A stretch of 64,000 nucleotides of DNA from Thalassospira xiamenensis M-5 = DSM 17429 (GTDB lineage: Bacteria; Pseudomonadota; Alphaproteobacteria; Rhodospirillales; Thalassospiraceae), in contig NZ_CP004388.1 of assembly GCF_000300235.2 (NCBI RefSeq), forward strand, positions 2,638,501 through 2,702,500. The letters are read 5' to 3'. The notes beneath the pieces were generated by a model. It saw only the letters and a list, made by a program, of their open reading frames with translations. It ran no database searches and was not told where the DNA came from. Position numbers and translations under genes: made by a program. Below, piece by piece: positions 34,985-45,126 of the stretch (positions are counted from its first letter, which is position 1; every line of letters begins with the position of its first letter).

Positions 34985-37321
34985 TTAGGGCAGTTTATAG
35001 GCCACCACGTAATCACCGGCCTTGGTTCCGATGGAACCGTGCCCACCAGCAACGATCAGCACATATTGTGTGCCGTCATCGGTGGTGTAGGTCATCGGCG
35101 TTGACTGCCCGCCAGCAGGCAGCCGCGCCTCCCAAAGCTGTTTGCCCGTGGTGACGTCATAGGCACGGAAGTAGTTATCAACCCCCGCACCAAGGAACGC
35201 CACACCACCCTTGGTGATGATCGGACCACCGATACCTGGCACACCAAGCTCGAACGGTAATGGCAAGGGTGTCATGTCCTCAACCGTACCGTTTTTATGC
35301 TTGTAAACAACCTCGCCAGTGCGAAGGTCCGCCCCCGCGACATAACCCCATGGCGGAGCTTGGCAAGGAACGCCAACTGGTGACAGGAATGGCCCCATAT
35401 TGACTGCATAAGGCGCGCCTTCATTGCGGTTGATCCCCATCTCGCTGGCTTTTTCCGTACCGCGCGGCGGCACTTCGTCGCGTGGGATCAATTGCGATGT
35501 GAAAGCAAGATATGTCGGCATGCCGAACATGATCTGTTTTTCGGGATCAATCGCCACACTGCCCCAATTGAATGTGCCGAAATTACCGGGATAAACCAGC
35601 GTCCCTTCCAAAGAAGGCGGGGTGTAACGGCCTTCATATTTCAACTGATGGAACTGAATGCGACATGCCAGCTGATCAAACAGTGTAATGCCCCACATGT
35701 CCTTTTCCGTCAGCGGTTCGGGCATGAAGGTCAGGTCCGATACCGGCTGTGTCGGCGCTATGAAATCTTCCGGGATCGCACCGCCAGGTGCGGGAACTTC
35801 CCTAACCGGAATGATCGGTTCGCCCGTTCGGCGATCAAGGACATAGATATCACCCTGCTTGGTCGGTCCGACAAGTGCCGGGACATTTTCACCATCGGAT
35901 GTGGTGATATCGAGCAACGCGGGCTGGGCCGGAACATCCATATCCCAAAGGTCGTGATGCACCGTCTGGCGCACCCACTGGACCTGTCCGGTTTCAAGGC
36001 TAAGCGCAACGATGGATGATGAATAGGTTTCAACCTCTTCACTACGCCCCATACCCAATTGATCGGGCACCTTGTTGCCCAGCGGCACATAGATCATGCC
36101 GAGCTCCTCATCTACGCTCGACACTGACCAGCTATTGGGTGAATTCGCGGTATAGGTCTGACCTTCGGGGATCGGTTCGGTCTGTTCCGGATTGCCAGAA
36201 TCCCAGTTCCACACCAGCTCACCGCTATTGACGTCATAGGCACGAATGACACCCGACTGGGATTTGGTCGAATAATTGTCATTCACCGCGCCGCCAATAA
36301 TGATCTTGCCATCAGCAACAACCGGCGGCGAGGTAGAATAATAATATCCGGCCGGGTTGTAGGGCATGCCCTCTTCCAGATGGACGGTTCCCTGATCACC
36401 AAAGTCGGCGCAAATCTCGCCGTTATTAGCATCAAGGGCAATCAGTCGCGCATCCGACGTCGGCAGATACACCCGTGCGGCACACGATGCATCTGCTGAC
36501 ATCGTGGTATCCTGATAGAATGTCACCCCTCGGCAGGTTTGGTGCTGCCGGTCGGTATTATCGGGAACTTCCGGATCAAACCGCCATTTTTCCTGCCCGG
36601 TTTTGGCATCAATCGCCATTGCCCAGCTATGCGGCGTACACAGATAAAGTGTGTCATTGATCTTAAGGGGGGTCACCTGATAGGTCGTTTCAGGCACGTC
36701 TTCGGACCGCCTGACATCGCCGGTCTGAAAAACCCACGCCTGTTCAAGTGTCGCAACATTATCGGTGTTGATCTGATCAAGAGGCGAATAACGTTGCCCG
36801 AACGGTGTCCGTCCATATTGATGCCAATCACCTGCCGGAACATCGCCGCCTAGGTCAGGACTGGAAACAACCGGGCTGTCGTTTAACTGGCCCTCGATTG
36901 CATGAGGGTTATTCATCATCGAATACACCGCAACAACAATCGCCAGGACAAGGCTGCCCTCCAGCACGAACGAACGTGTTGGTTTGACTTCCGGCACTGG
37001 CTGCCCGACCAGAAGCGTCTTGCGATAGGCAGGCATGGCAAGCCACAGGCCGATCAAGACAATCAAACCACCGCGCGGTCCCAACTGCCACCAGTCAAAC
37101 CCGACTTCCCAAACGGCCCAGCCAAGGCTTGCGATCATGAAAAGTGCGTAAAACGGTAAAACGACAGGTCGTTTTGCGAATGAAAGAGCCGCGGCAATCA
37201 GAAATGCCAATCCGGCAAATGCATAATACCAGCTACCATCCAGGAAAATAAGCCAGACGCCCCCGGCACCAAGTGCCAGTCCGATCAAGGCCAGCAATCC
37301 GGATGTCAGAATATTGATCAT
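34985..37321 (-). CDS. gcd: Membrane-bound PQQ-dependent dehydrogenase (glucose/quinate/shikimate family)
   Basis: A 778-residue enzyme. The first 150 residues hold about five membrane helices that bind ubiquinone; the rest is an eight-bladed propeller with PQQ motifs (for example DWHQYGRTPFGQRYSPLDQI and the tryptophan-docking repeats). It oxidises an aldose or polyol in the periplasm and feeds electrons to the respiratory chain. Glucose is the default guess; quinate or shikimate is possible. The ATG at 37321 with GAGG upstream is chosen over a start 14 codons earlier. PQQ synthesis genes are not in the window. Confidence 0.88.
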   Translation of the reverse strand: MINILTSGLLALIGLALGAGGVWLIFLDGSWYYAFAGLAFLIAAALSFAKRPVVLPFYALFMIASLGWAVWEVGFDWWQLGPRGGLIVLIGLWLAMPAYRKTLLVGQPVPEVKPTRSFVLEGSLVLAIVVAVYSMMNNPHAIEGQLNDSPVVSSPDLGGDVPAGDWHQYGRTPFGQRYSPLDQINTDNVATLEQAWVFQTGDVRRSEDVPETTYQVTPLKINDTLYLCTPHSWAMAIDAKTGQEKWRFDPEVPDNTDRQHQTCRGVTFYQDTTMSADASCAARVYLPTSDARLIALDANNGEICADFGDQGTVHLEEGMPYNPAGYYYSTSPPVVADGKIIIGGAVNDNYSTKSQSGVIRAYDVNSGELVWNWDSGNPEQTEPIPEGQTYTANSPNSWSVSSVDEELGMIYVPLGNKVPDQLGMGRSEEVETYSSSIVALSLETGQVQWVRQTVHHDLWDMDVPAQPALLDITTSDGENVPALVGPTKQGDIYVLDRRTGEPIIPVREVPAPGGAIPEDFIAPTQPVSDLTFMPEPLTEKDMWGITLFDQLACRIQFHQLKYEGRYTPPSLEGTLVYPGNFGTFNWGSVAIDPEKQIMFGMPTYLAFTSQLIPRDEVPPRGTEKASEMGINRNEGAPYAVNMGPFLSPVGVPCQAPPWGYVAGADLRTGEVVYKHKNGTVEDMTPLPLPFELGVPGIGGPIITKGGVAFLGAGVDNYFRAYDVTTGKQLWEARLPAGGQSTPMTYTTDDGTQYVLIVAGGHGSIGTKAGDYVVAYKLP

Positions 37322-37460
37322 GAGATTGTCCTCGTTGTGCGTAAAAGCGGGACATACCGACACAGCCTTTGACCATAAAATGGCAGGTTAAAGGCAGTAT
37401 CGGCATTTGTTCCAGAACGCACAGACAGCAACAACGGTTCCAACCAACATCGGGAAAAAT

Positions 37461-37492
37461 AAAAACCACCGGCCGTCAACAATCCGGTGGTT
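37461..37492 (-). terminator. Terminator of fliN
   Basis: AACCACCGG / CCGGTGGTT nine-pair stem, 11-base loop, followed on the minus strand by TTTATTTTT. It lies about 30 bases after fliN and isolates it from the dehydrogenase gene. Confidence 0.85.
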
Positions 37493-37523
37493 TGCAAAAT
37501 GGCTGAGTTCTTTGGAAAATCTC

Positions 37524-37826
37524 TTAGTGATGGGTCTCGATAATGGTGCCGGATTTAACAACTTCGGTGATCGTTACACCCAGGTTTTCATCCACGACAA
37601 CGAGTTCCCCACGTGCCACCAACCGGTTATTGACGTAAATATCAACCGGCTCCCCCACTTTGCGATCCAGTTCAAGAACCGCACCGCGGGTCAGGCGCAT
37701 CAATTGTGCAACCTGAATCTGGCTTTTGCCGATCACGGTCGATACGCGTACCGGCACATCATACGCCGCCCCGATTTCAGATGCAGCGTGACGTTTGGCA
37801 AAAGGATCGTCGTCGTTTTTAGCCAT
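37524..37826 (-). CDS. fliN: Flagellar motor switch protein FliN
   Basis: A 100-residue protein consisting of a short hydrophilic N-terminus and one SpoA domain (VPVRVSTVIGKSQIQVAQLMRLTRGAVLELD region) ending ARGELVVVDENLGVTITEVV. FliN forms the C-ring base with FliM and FliG and sets rotation direction and export. No other flagellar gene is nearby, and it has its own terminator, so it appears to be a solitary gene. A type III secretion SpaO/HrcQ homologue is less likely given the close FliN spelling. Confidence 0.85.
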   Translation of the reverse strand: MAKNDDDPFAKRHAASEIGAAYDVPVRVSTVIGKSQIQVAQLMRLTRGAVLELDRKVGEPVDIYVNNRLVARGELVVVDENLGVTITEVVKSGTIIETHH

Positions 37827-37936
37827 GGTAACCAGATCACCCGGATAAAATGGAAGAATCGCGAAACTCTATTCTAGAGGTTAGCTTTGAAAAAAGTGTT
37901 AGCAAGCTTATTCGCAAAATTTACGGTAGTTTTCTG

Positions 37937-37942
37937 TATAAT
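37937..37942 (+). promoter_or_regulatory. Consensus -10 box upstream of the cds1-like gene
   Basis: A perfect TATAAT lies about 70 bases before the start codon on plus. No good -35 hexamer is found at 16-18 bases, so the promoter may need an activator. Confidence 0.35.
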
Positions 37943-38010
37943 AATCACCTACATGAAGAAACCTTCAACGATCCGCGTCACCAGCGCCAAACAGAAATAC
38001 AGGACTTTTC

Positions 38011-39114
38011 ATGAGCTACGATCGCCAATGGGTGGCTGATGCCATCAACATCATCGAAGCCGACTTCAACCGGTCTGCAGACACCCATCTGATCCGTCTT
38101 GATCTGCCGTCACTTGATGGCATCGGGCTTTACCTCAAGGATGAATCGACCCATCCGTCCGGCAGCCTGAAGCATCGCCTGGCGCGCTCATTGTTCCTGT
38201 ATGGCCTTTGCAATGGCTGGATATCCAAAGACACCCCGATCATCGAGGCATCAAGCGGCTCCACTGCCGTGTCCGAAGCCTATTTTGCCCGCCTTCTGGG
38301 GCTTCGCTTTATTGCGGTGATGCCCAAATCAACATCGCAACAGAAAATCGATCAGATCGCCTTTTATGGCGGCGAAAGCCATCTGGTCGAACACAGCGGC
38401 CAGATTTATGCCGAATCCCAACGCCTGGCGCGGGAACTGGGAGGCCATTACATGGACCAGTTCACCTATGCCGAACGCGCAACCGACTGGCGGGGCAACA
38501 ACAATATCGCTGAAAGCATCTTTGACCAGCTCAAACGCGAACCCCACCCTGTTCCGCGCTGGATCATTGTTGGTGCCGGTACGGGTGGAACATCTTCTAC
38601 CATCGGTCGCTATATCCGTTACGGACAGATCCTTGGCATGGGATGCGAACTTTGCGTCGCTGATCCGGAAAACTCTGTTTTCTATGACGCTTATGAAACC
38701 GGCAAATGCGACATCACCGGGCAAAAAGCATCACGTGTCGAAGGCATCGGTCGCCCGCGCGTTGAACCAAGCTTTAACCCCAACGTCGTCGATCACATGA
38801 TCCGCGTACCGGATGCCGGCAGCTTCGCCGCCCTGCAATATCTGGAAAAACATATGGGAAGGCGTTGCGGCGGGTCGACCGGCACTAACCTGATCGCCAC
38901 CCTGTCACTGATCAGTCAGATGAAAAAGGCTGGCGAAAGCGGATCGGTTGTTACCCTGCTGTGTGATGGCGGTGACCGCTATCGCGATACCTATTACAAT
39001 CCCGACTGGATCATCAAACAGGGCATCGACCTTGACCCTTGGCATGCCGCCCTCGAAGCCTTCGATAAAACCGGTGTGTTTGAAATGCCGATGGATTGCT
39101 GCACGGCTCACTAA
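38011..39114 (+). CDS. PLP-dependent L-cysteine desulfhydrase, Cds1-like
   Basis: A 367-residue fold-type II PLP enzyme. The cofactor lysine is in [11 protein letters not shown] and the phosphate loop in [31 protein letters not shown] is shared almost word for word with mycobacterial Cds1, as are [15 protein letters not shown] and [15 protein letters not shown]. Cds1 breaks cysteine down to H2S, pyruvate and ammonia. The extended length and these motifs set it apart from ordinary CysK or CysM. Cysteine synthase activity is the alternative. Confidence 0.78.
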   Translation: MSYDRQWVADAINIIEADFNRSADTHLIRLDLPSLDGIGLYLKDESTHPSGSLKHRLARSLFLYGLCNGWISKDTPIIEASSGSTAVSEAYFARLLGLRFIAVMPKSTSQQKIDQIAFYGGESHLVEHSGQIYAESQRLARELGGHYMDQFTYAERATDWRGNNNIAESIFDQLKREPHPVPRWIIVGAGTGGTSSTIGRYIRYGQILGMGCELCVADPENSVFYDAYETGKCDITGQKASRVEGIGRPRVEPSFNPNVVDHMIRVPDAGSFAALQYLEKHMGRRCGGSTGTNLIATLSLISQMKKAGESGSVVTLLCDGGDRYRDTYYNPDWIIKQGIDLDPWHAALEAFDKTGVFEMPMDCCTAH

Positions 39115-39136
39115 CCATCGCCATGCGACCGCAGAC

Positions 39137-39165
39137 AAAAAAGACGGGCGGATTTCTCCGCCCGT
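39137..39165 (-). terminator. Terminator of hsp20
   Basis: ACGGGCGGA, short loop and TCCGCCCGT form a nine-pair stem followed on the minus strand by six T residues. It lies about 30 bases after the hsp20 stop and just after the convergent cds1-like gene. Confidence 0.85.
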
Positions 39166-39195
39166 TCAGGTGCTTCATCAAGGTTGAGGCAAAAC

Positions 39196-39699
39196 TTACC
39201 CGGAAATCGCAATCTTGCGCGGCTCCAGCTTCACTTCCGCTACTTTAGGGAGAGTGAGCGTCAGGACACCGTTCTTGAACGATGCCGCAATCTTGTCTGC
39301 ATCGACGGTATCAGGCAGACGGAATGAACGTTTGAAGCTGCCATAGGTGCGCTCAATAACACGGGCACCATCATTGCTTTCACGGGTTGATTTCTTTTCA
39401 CCCGTAATCGTCAGGACACCTTCAAGTACCGACACATCAACATCGTCCTGTTCAACACCCGGAAGTTCGGCGGCAAGTTCGATATTGTCATCAGTTTCGT
39501 GGACGTCGATGCGCGGGGTCAAAAGCTTTTGCGATACCTCGCCACCACTTGCACCAGCAGAATTCACAAGCCCGTCACGTCCAAAGATCGAGCCGATCAT
39601 ACGATCAAAATCACGTCCGAAAACACCAAACGGATCACCATATGCCGGACGCGAAGCCAGACGACGAGCAGTACCATTTACAGTCTGAAGACCAGTCAT
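39196..39699 (-). CDS. Small heat-shock protein (Hsp20/alpha-crystallin)
   Basis: A 167-residue ATP-independent holdase. The alpha-crystallin domain runs from about PRIDVHETDDNIEL to the end, with the conserved NGVLTLTLPK motif; the N-terminal part includes DPFGVFGRDFDRM. The ATG at 39699 with AGGAGGGTAATT upstream is unambiguous; the long in-frame upstream extension is leader. An RpoH-like promoter and a structured leader suggest heat induction at two levels. Confidence 0.93.
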   Translation of the reverse strand: MTGLQTVNGTARRLASRPAYGDPFGVFGRDFDRMIGSIFGRDGLVNSAGASGGEVSQKLLTPRIDVHETDDNIELAAELPGVEQDDVDVSVLEGVLTITGEKKSTRESNDGARVIERTYGSFKRSFRLPDTVDADKIAASFKNGVLTLTLPKVAEVKLEPRKIAISG

Positions 39700-39789
39700 A
39701 ATTACCCTCCTAAACAGACAGGTAGTTCTTACGCCACAGGTCCAGTCATGCTGCAACCCTGACGCGCACAAGGCCACCATGGCCTTTCG
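39700..39789 (-). promoter_or_regulatory. Possible RNA thermometer in the hsp20 leader
   Basis: The predicted leader can form AAGGCC/GGCCTT (39770-39786), then GTCA/TGAC, then a 3' element in which ACC and TCT pair with GGT and AGGA, hiding the AGGAGG ribosome-binding site. Small heat-shock genes of rhizobia carry ROSE-type thermometers of similar layout. No canonical ROSE core is present, so this is a structural guess. Confidence 0.4.
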
Positions 39790-39796
39790 ATTCAAC

Positions 39797-39824
39797 AAAT
39801 AGATCAGGGTCATTTTTCCGCAAG
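39797..39824 (-). promoter_or_regulatory. Predicted RpoH (sigma-32) promoter of hsp20
   Basis: On the minus strand CTTG (39821-39824) is followed after 17 bases by TCTATTT (39797-39803), close to the alphaproteobacterial RpoH pattern CTTG-N17-CYTATNT. It lies about 95 bases before the start codon. Confidence 0.55.
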
Positions 39825-40008
39825 TAGGTGCACGCATTTTTTTGAAATTTTTTTCGTTCCTTATCTCGCCCTCATCGGTGTCCTTATCTGGCCGACCATT
39901 CCACGAGACGGAAAAGCCTTGGATCCCTATGGCGCGAACAGCAATTTCCAACTAGCTTCATGCCATTGTCGGCAGGAACCCCTGCCCCCACTGATACAGG
40001 ACACCTCC

Positions 40009-41103
40009 ATGAGCCACCTTTTTACGCAGCTCTGCCTTGGCAAGCTTGAACTGGAAAACCGCATTGTCATAGCGCCGATGTGCCAATATTCCGCCGATAA
40101 CGGTAAAGCCACGGCATGGCACGACATGCATCTTGGCAATCTTGCCCAATCCGGTGCCGGCCTTCTGATAATCGAGGCATCTGCGATTGAACCCGAAGGC
40201 CGCATTACCTATGGCGATCTTGGACTATGGGGCGATGAAACCGAAGCAGCCCTTGGCAAGACCCTCGCCGCTGTGCGCAGCCATTCCGACATGCCAATTG
40301 CCATCCAGCTTGCCCATGCTGGGCGTAAGGCATCCTGCGAAAAGCCTTGGGATGGTGGTGGCGCCATTGCACCGGATCATGAAAATGGCTGGCAGGTTGT
40401 TGCCCCGTCCGCTGTTCCGTTCCGTGCAGGCGACCCGGAACCAGAGGCACTCAACACCTCGCGCATCCGCGAAATCATTCAGGGCTTTGCCGATGCGGCC
40501 AAGCGCGCGGATCGACTTGGTCTTGATGCCATCGAAATTCACGGGGCACACGGGTACCTGCTCCATCAATTCCTCTCACCACATTCCAACAAACGCGATG
40601 ACGACTATGGTGGATCGCTTGAAAATCGTATGCGGATCGTGATCGAGGTTTATGACGCAGTTCGCGCCGCTTTCGATCCAGCCAAACCGGTCGGCATTCG
40701 GATTTCGGCTTCTGATTGGGTCGAAGGCGGCTGGGATATTGATCAAAGCGCCGAACTGGCCCGTGTCCTGAAGGAACGCGGTTGCGATTTTATCCATGTG
40801 TCATCTGGCGGTCTTCACATCGATCAGAATATCCCCGTTGGCCCGAACTATCAGGTCCCCTTTGCAGATCGCATCAAATCGGAAACCGGCATGATCACCA
40901 TCGCGGTTGGCCTGATTACCGAAGCAGAACAGGCAGAGGCCATTGTCTTCACCGGTCAGGCCGATGCCATTGCGCTGGCGCGTGGCATTCTTTATGACCC
41001 GCGCTGGCCGTGGCATGCGGCAGCAAGCCTTGGCGCCGAGGTCAAGGCGGCCAATCAGTATCTGCGCTGTCAGCCACGCACACTTAAAAAGCTGTTCGGT
41101 TAA
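40009..41103 (+). CDS. NADH:flavin oxidoreductase, YqjM-like old yellow enzyme
   Basis: A 364-residue FMN-dependent (alpha/beta)8-barrel ene-reductase. IAPMCQYSADNG at the N-terminus carries the YqjM-type active-site cysteine, HAGRKAS the substrate-side region, and IEIHGAHGYLLHQFLSP the paired catalytic histidines. It reduces activated C=C bonds of electrophiles and xenobiotics. The ATG at 40009 with AGGA upstream is preferred to the in-frame extension. Terminated by a strong hairpin. Confidence 0.9.
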   Translation: MSHLFTQLCLGKLELENRIVIAPMCQYSADNGKATAWHDMHLGNLAQSGAGLLIIEASAIEPEGRITYGDLGLWGDETEAALGKTLAAVRSHSDMPIAIQLAHAGRKASCEKPWDGGGAIAPDHENGWQVVAPSAVPFRAGDPEPEALNTSRIREIIQGFADAAKRADRLGLDAIEIHGAHGYLLHQFLSPHSNKRDDDYGGSLENRMRIVIEVYDAVRAAFDPAKPVGIRISASDWVEGGWDIDQSAELARVLKERGCDFIHVSSGGLHIDQNIPVGPNYQVPFADRIKSETGMITIAVGLITEAEQAEAIVFTGQADAIALARGILYDPRWPWHAAASLGAEVKAANQYLRCQPRTLKKLFG

Positions 41104-41107
41104 TCTG

Positions 41108-41144
41108 AAAAATCCCCGCAACTCATCTGATTGCGGGGATTTTT
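41108..41144. terminator. Terminator after the OYE gene
   Basis: AAAAATCCCCGCAA, nine-base loop and TTGCGGGGATTTTT: a long stem with A and T runs, able to act on both strands. Confidence 0.9.
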
Positions 41145-41166
41145 ATCGCAATCGATACAGAAACGA

Positions 41167-41194
41167 AAAGGGCCTCGCAAATGCGAGACCCTTT
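41167..41194 (-). terminator. Terminator of groEL
   Basis: AAAGGGTCTCGCA / TGCGAGGCCCTTT stem about 32 bases after the groEL stop, followed by TTCGTTTC on minus. It backs onto the OYE terminator. Confidence 0.75.
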
Positions 41195-41225
41195 CCGTAG
41201 CAAGAAGGTCGGTTGGTGGTAAGGC

Positions 41226-42896
<1,671 letters not shown>

Positions 42897-42940
42897 CTAT
42901 GAGACGGATGAACGTGGATTTAAGTCACCAAAAGGCTGAC

Positions 42941-43228
42941 TTATTCCATGATGCCCATAATGTCGGACTCTTTCATGATCAGCAGCTCTTCGCCATCGAC
43001 CTTGACTTCGGTGCCCGACCATTTGCCGAACAGAACCTTGTCACCTGCCTTGACGTCAAGCGCTACAAGCGAGCCATCTTCTTTGCGAACACCGGAACCA
43101 ACAGCGATGATCTCGCCTTCCTGCGGTTTTTCTTTCGCGGTATCCGGGATAATGATGCCACCGGCTGTCTTGGTGTCGGATTCGACACGACGGACCAGCA
43201 CACGATCATGTAACGGACGGAACTTCAT
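42941..43228 (-). CDS. groES: Co-chaperonin GroES
   Basis: A 95-residue heptameric lid for GroEL, with [14 protein letters not shown] at the start and the mobile loop near residue 20-30. The ATG at 43228 with GGAG nine bases upstream is used; a TTG three codons earlier is unlikely. It is the first gene of the operon, and the CIRCE element lies 66 bases upstream. Confidence 0.97.
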   Translation of the reverse strand: MKFRPLHDRVLVRRVESDTKTAGGIIIPDTAKEKPQEGEIIAVGSGVRKEDGSLVALDVKAGDKVLFGKWSGTEVKVDGEELLIMKESDIMGIME

Positions 43229-43293
43229 GTTAGACAACTCCGTGTTTAAGCTAAGGCTCGTTTTAAATTAAAACTAACCGGGATGAGCCCGTA

Positions 43294-43320
43294 TTAGCAC
43301 TCACCCCCGGCGAGTGCTAA
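43294..43320. promoter_or_regulatory. CIRCE operator (HrcA site)
   Basis: A perfect TTAGCACTC-N9-GAGTGCTAA inverted repeat. CIRCE binds the HrcA repressor and represses groESL until misfolded proteins titrate GroEL. It overlaps the implied transcription start of groES. hrcA is not in this window. Confidence 0.97.
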
Positions 43321-43323
43321 CAG

Positions 43324-43352
43324 CATGTATTGAAGCCATCGGAATTTGTCAA
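43324..43352 (-). promoter_or_regulatory. Predicted vegetative promoter of groESL
   Basis: On the minus strand TTGACA (43347-43352), a 17-base spacer and TACATG (43324-43329). The start of transcription would fall within the CIRCE element, as expected for HrcA repression. Confidence 0.6.
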
Positions 43353-43397
43353 CAGAAGAGAACAAAAGGACGCAAAAATGTCATGATTTTGGGGATT

Positions 43398-43415
43398 TTC
43401 TCGCACTTGCGAGAA
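43398..43415. repeat. Perfect inverted repeat TTCTCGCA-CT-TGCGAGAA
   Basis: An eight-base perfect dyad with two-base spacer in the groES/rfbC gap, not associated with a T-run. It could be a protein-binding site or a hairpin at the end of an unseen transcript. Confidence 0.45.
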
Positions 43416-43643
43416 TGAAAACGGCGCGCTTCGCCCATGCGCCGCGCCACGATCATTTTCTGATGCCAGACCTATCACGCGACACTTCACATGACAAAGG
43501 GCAATATTGTGACACGATTTCCGAAACCCTTCATTCGCCAGCTTAAACTCATTGGCGGACTTTGATTTAACCAAATCCCCAATGCATCTTTATAAGTTAT
43601 GCTAAGTAGGATATTCGTCTTGCAGGTCATTAGCCCGACTGGA

Positions 43644-43662
43644 CCACTTGGGTCCCAAATGG
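43644..43662. repeat. Inverted repeat upstream of rfbC
   Basis: CCACTTGGG and CCCAAATGG, separated by one base and pairing at eight of nine positions, end seven bases before the rfbC ATG. It would overlap the ribosome-binding region, so it could affect translation or bind a regulator. Confidence 0.4.
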
Positions 43663-43669
43663 TGATTTT

Positions 43670-44233
43670 ATGAAGATCGAATCTCTGGAAATTCCCGAAG
43701 TCAAACTGCTCTTCCCGAGAAAATTCGAAGACGAGCGGGGATTCTTCTCCGAAACCTATAATCAGGAGGAGTTTTCACAGGCCGGAATCACGCAGGATTT
43801 CGTTCAGGATAACCATTCCTTTTCCAAAAGCCCCGGTGTTTTGCGCGGCCTGCATTTCCAGCGCGAACCGTATGCCCAAGACAAACTCGTTCGGGTTCTG
43901 CGCGGTCGAATCCTAGACGTTGCCGTCGACATTCGTCCCAATTCGCCAACACTTGGCAAATCGGTTATTGCCGAAATCAACGCCGATGACTGGAACCAGA
44001 TTTTTGTTCCGCGCGGATTTGCTCATGGTTTTCTGACGCTCGCCCCCGACACAGAAGTCGTCTACAAGGTCAGCAGGCCTTACACCCCTTCGGCCGAGCA
44101 TGCTATTCTATGGAACGATCCGGATCTTGGCATCAACTGGCCGATGGATGAAAGCCAGCTGATACTGTCAGCCAAAGATACCAATGCGATGTCGTTCAAA
44201 AAGTATCTTGAAACAGTTAGAGACGAAAACTGA
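43670..44233 (+). CDS. rfbC: dTDP-4-dehydrorhamnose 3,5-epimerase
   Basis: A 187-residue cupin enzyme, third step of dTDP-L-rhamnose synthesis. FEDERGFFSETYN, the catalytic His in VLRGLHFQ and the FVPRGFAHGFLTL segment are characteristic. It is on plus, convergent with rfbA eight bases away, while its three pathway partners lie on minus. Confidence 0.96.
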   Translation: MKIESLEIPEVKLLFPRKFEDERGFFSETYNQEEFSQAGITQDFVQDNHSFSKSPGVLRGLHFQREPYAQDKLVRVLRGRILDVAVDIRPNSPTLGKSVIAEINADDWNQIFVPRGFAHGFLTLAPDTEVVYKVSRPYTPSAEHAILWNDPDLGINWPMDESQLILSAKDTNAMSFKKYLETVRDEN

Positions 44234-44241
44234 ACTGTCGT

Positions 44242-45123
44242 CTACATCCGATGCAGGCTGCGCAAAACGGATATTAGATAGTCGCGATACGAGCTGGCAC
44301 CAAAGGCATCAATCAGCTTTTCAAATTGCCCCTCATCAATCAGACCTGTGCGTAATGCTATTTCTTCGGGGCAAGCAATTTTAAGGCTTTGCCGCTTTTC
44401 TACTGTTTCAACAAAGTTTGCGGCGTCAAGCATCGCACCATGGGTTCCTGTATCAAGCCAGGCATATCCGCGCCCCATCTTTTCTACATGCAACTGCCCA
44501 CGTTCCAGATACGCATTGTTGACATCGGTAATTTCAAGCTCACCACGCGCCGATGGTTTTATGGATCTTGCGATTTCAACGACCTGCGCGTCATAGAAAT
44601 ACATCCCGGTCACGGCATAATTCGATTTCGGCTCTTTCGGCTTTTCTTCAATTCCCTTTGCCATTCCCTTGTTATCGAATTCGACGACACCGTAACGTTT
44701 AGGGTCCTGCACATAATAGGCAAAAACCGTTGCGCCGGTGGTCTGCTTCATCGCGTTGACCAGAAGCTCGGTCAGGCCATGCCCGAAAAATATGTTATCC
44801 CCCAGAACCAGACAGCACGGGTCATCGCCGATAAACGCAGCCCCGACCCGAAACGCATCGGCAAGACCGCGGGGCTCTTCCTGAACTGCATATTCGATCT
44901 GAAGCCCCCACCTCTGACCATCACCCAACAGCTCACGAAATAACGGTAAATCGCGCGGCGTACTGATCAAAAGGATTTCCCTGATCCCGGCCAACATCAA
45001 TGTCGTCAGCGGGTAATAGACCATTGGCTTGTCGTAAACCGGCAACAACTGCTTTGACACAACCATTGTTGACGGATGCAACCGCGATCCGGTTCCGCCC
45101 GCAAGAATGATGCCTTTACGCAT
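44242..45123 (-). CDS. rfbA: Glucose-1-phosphate thymidylyltransferase
   Basis: A 293-residue nucleotidyltransferase that makes dTDP-glucose. [17 protein letters not shown] is the pyrophosphorylase signature and [14 protein letters not shown] the sugar-phosphate and metal region. It starts four bases after rfbD ends, so the two are coupled. End-product control by dTDP-rhamnose is known for the family. Confidence 0.97.
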   Translation of the reverse strand: MRKGIILAGGTGSRLHPSTMVVSKQLLPVYDKPMVYYPLTTLMLAGIREILLISTPRDLPLFRELLGDGQRWGLQIEYAVQEEPRGLADAFRVGAAFIGDDPCCLVLGDNIFFGHGLTELLVNAMKQTTGATVFAYYVQDPKRYGVVEFDNKGMAKGIEEKPKEPKSNYAVTGMYFYDAQVVEIARSIKPSARGELEITDVNNAYLERGQLHVEKMGRGYAWLDTGTHGAMLDAANFVETVEKRQSLKIACPEEIALRTGLIDEGQFEKLIDAFGASSYRDYLISVLRSLHRM

Positions 45124-45126
45124 TTT

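Larger units (their letters stand above)
39700..40008. other. Divergent control region of hsp20 and the OYE gene
   Basis: This 309-base gap carries the predicted hsp20 heat-shock promoter and about 90 bases of structured leader on minus. On plus, AGGA seven bases before 40009 is the ribosome-binding site for the oxidoreductase. I see no clear plus-strand promoter. Confidence 0.6.
43229..43669. other. Divergent control region of groES and rfbC
   Basis: The 441-base gap holds the CIRCE operator and groES promoter at its left and two inverted repeats nearer rfbC: TTCTCGCA/TGCGAGAA at 43398-43415 and CCACTTGGG/CCCAAATGG at 43644-43662. No gene is evident in between. Confidence 0.6.
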
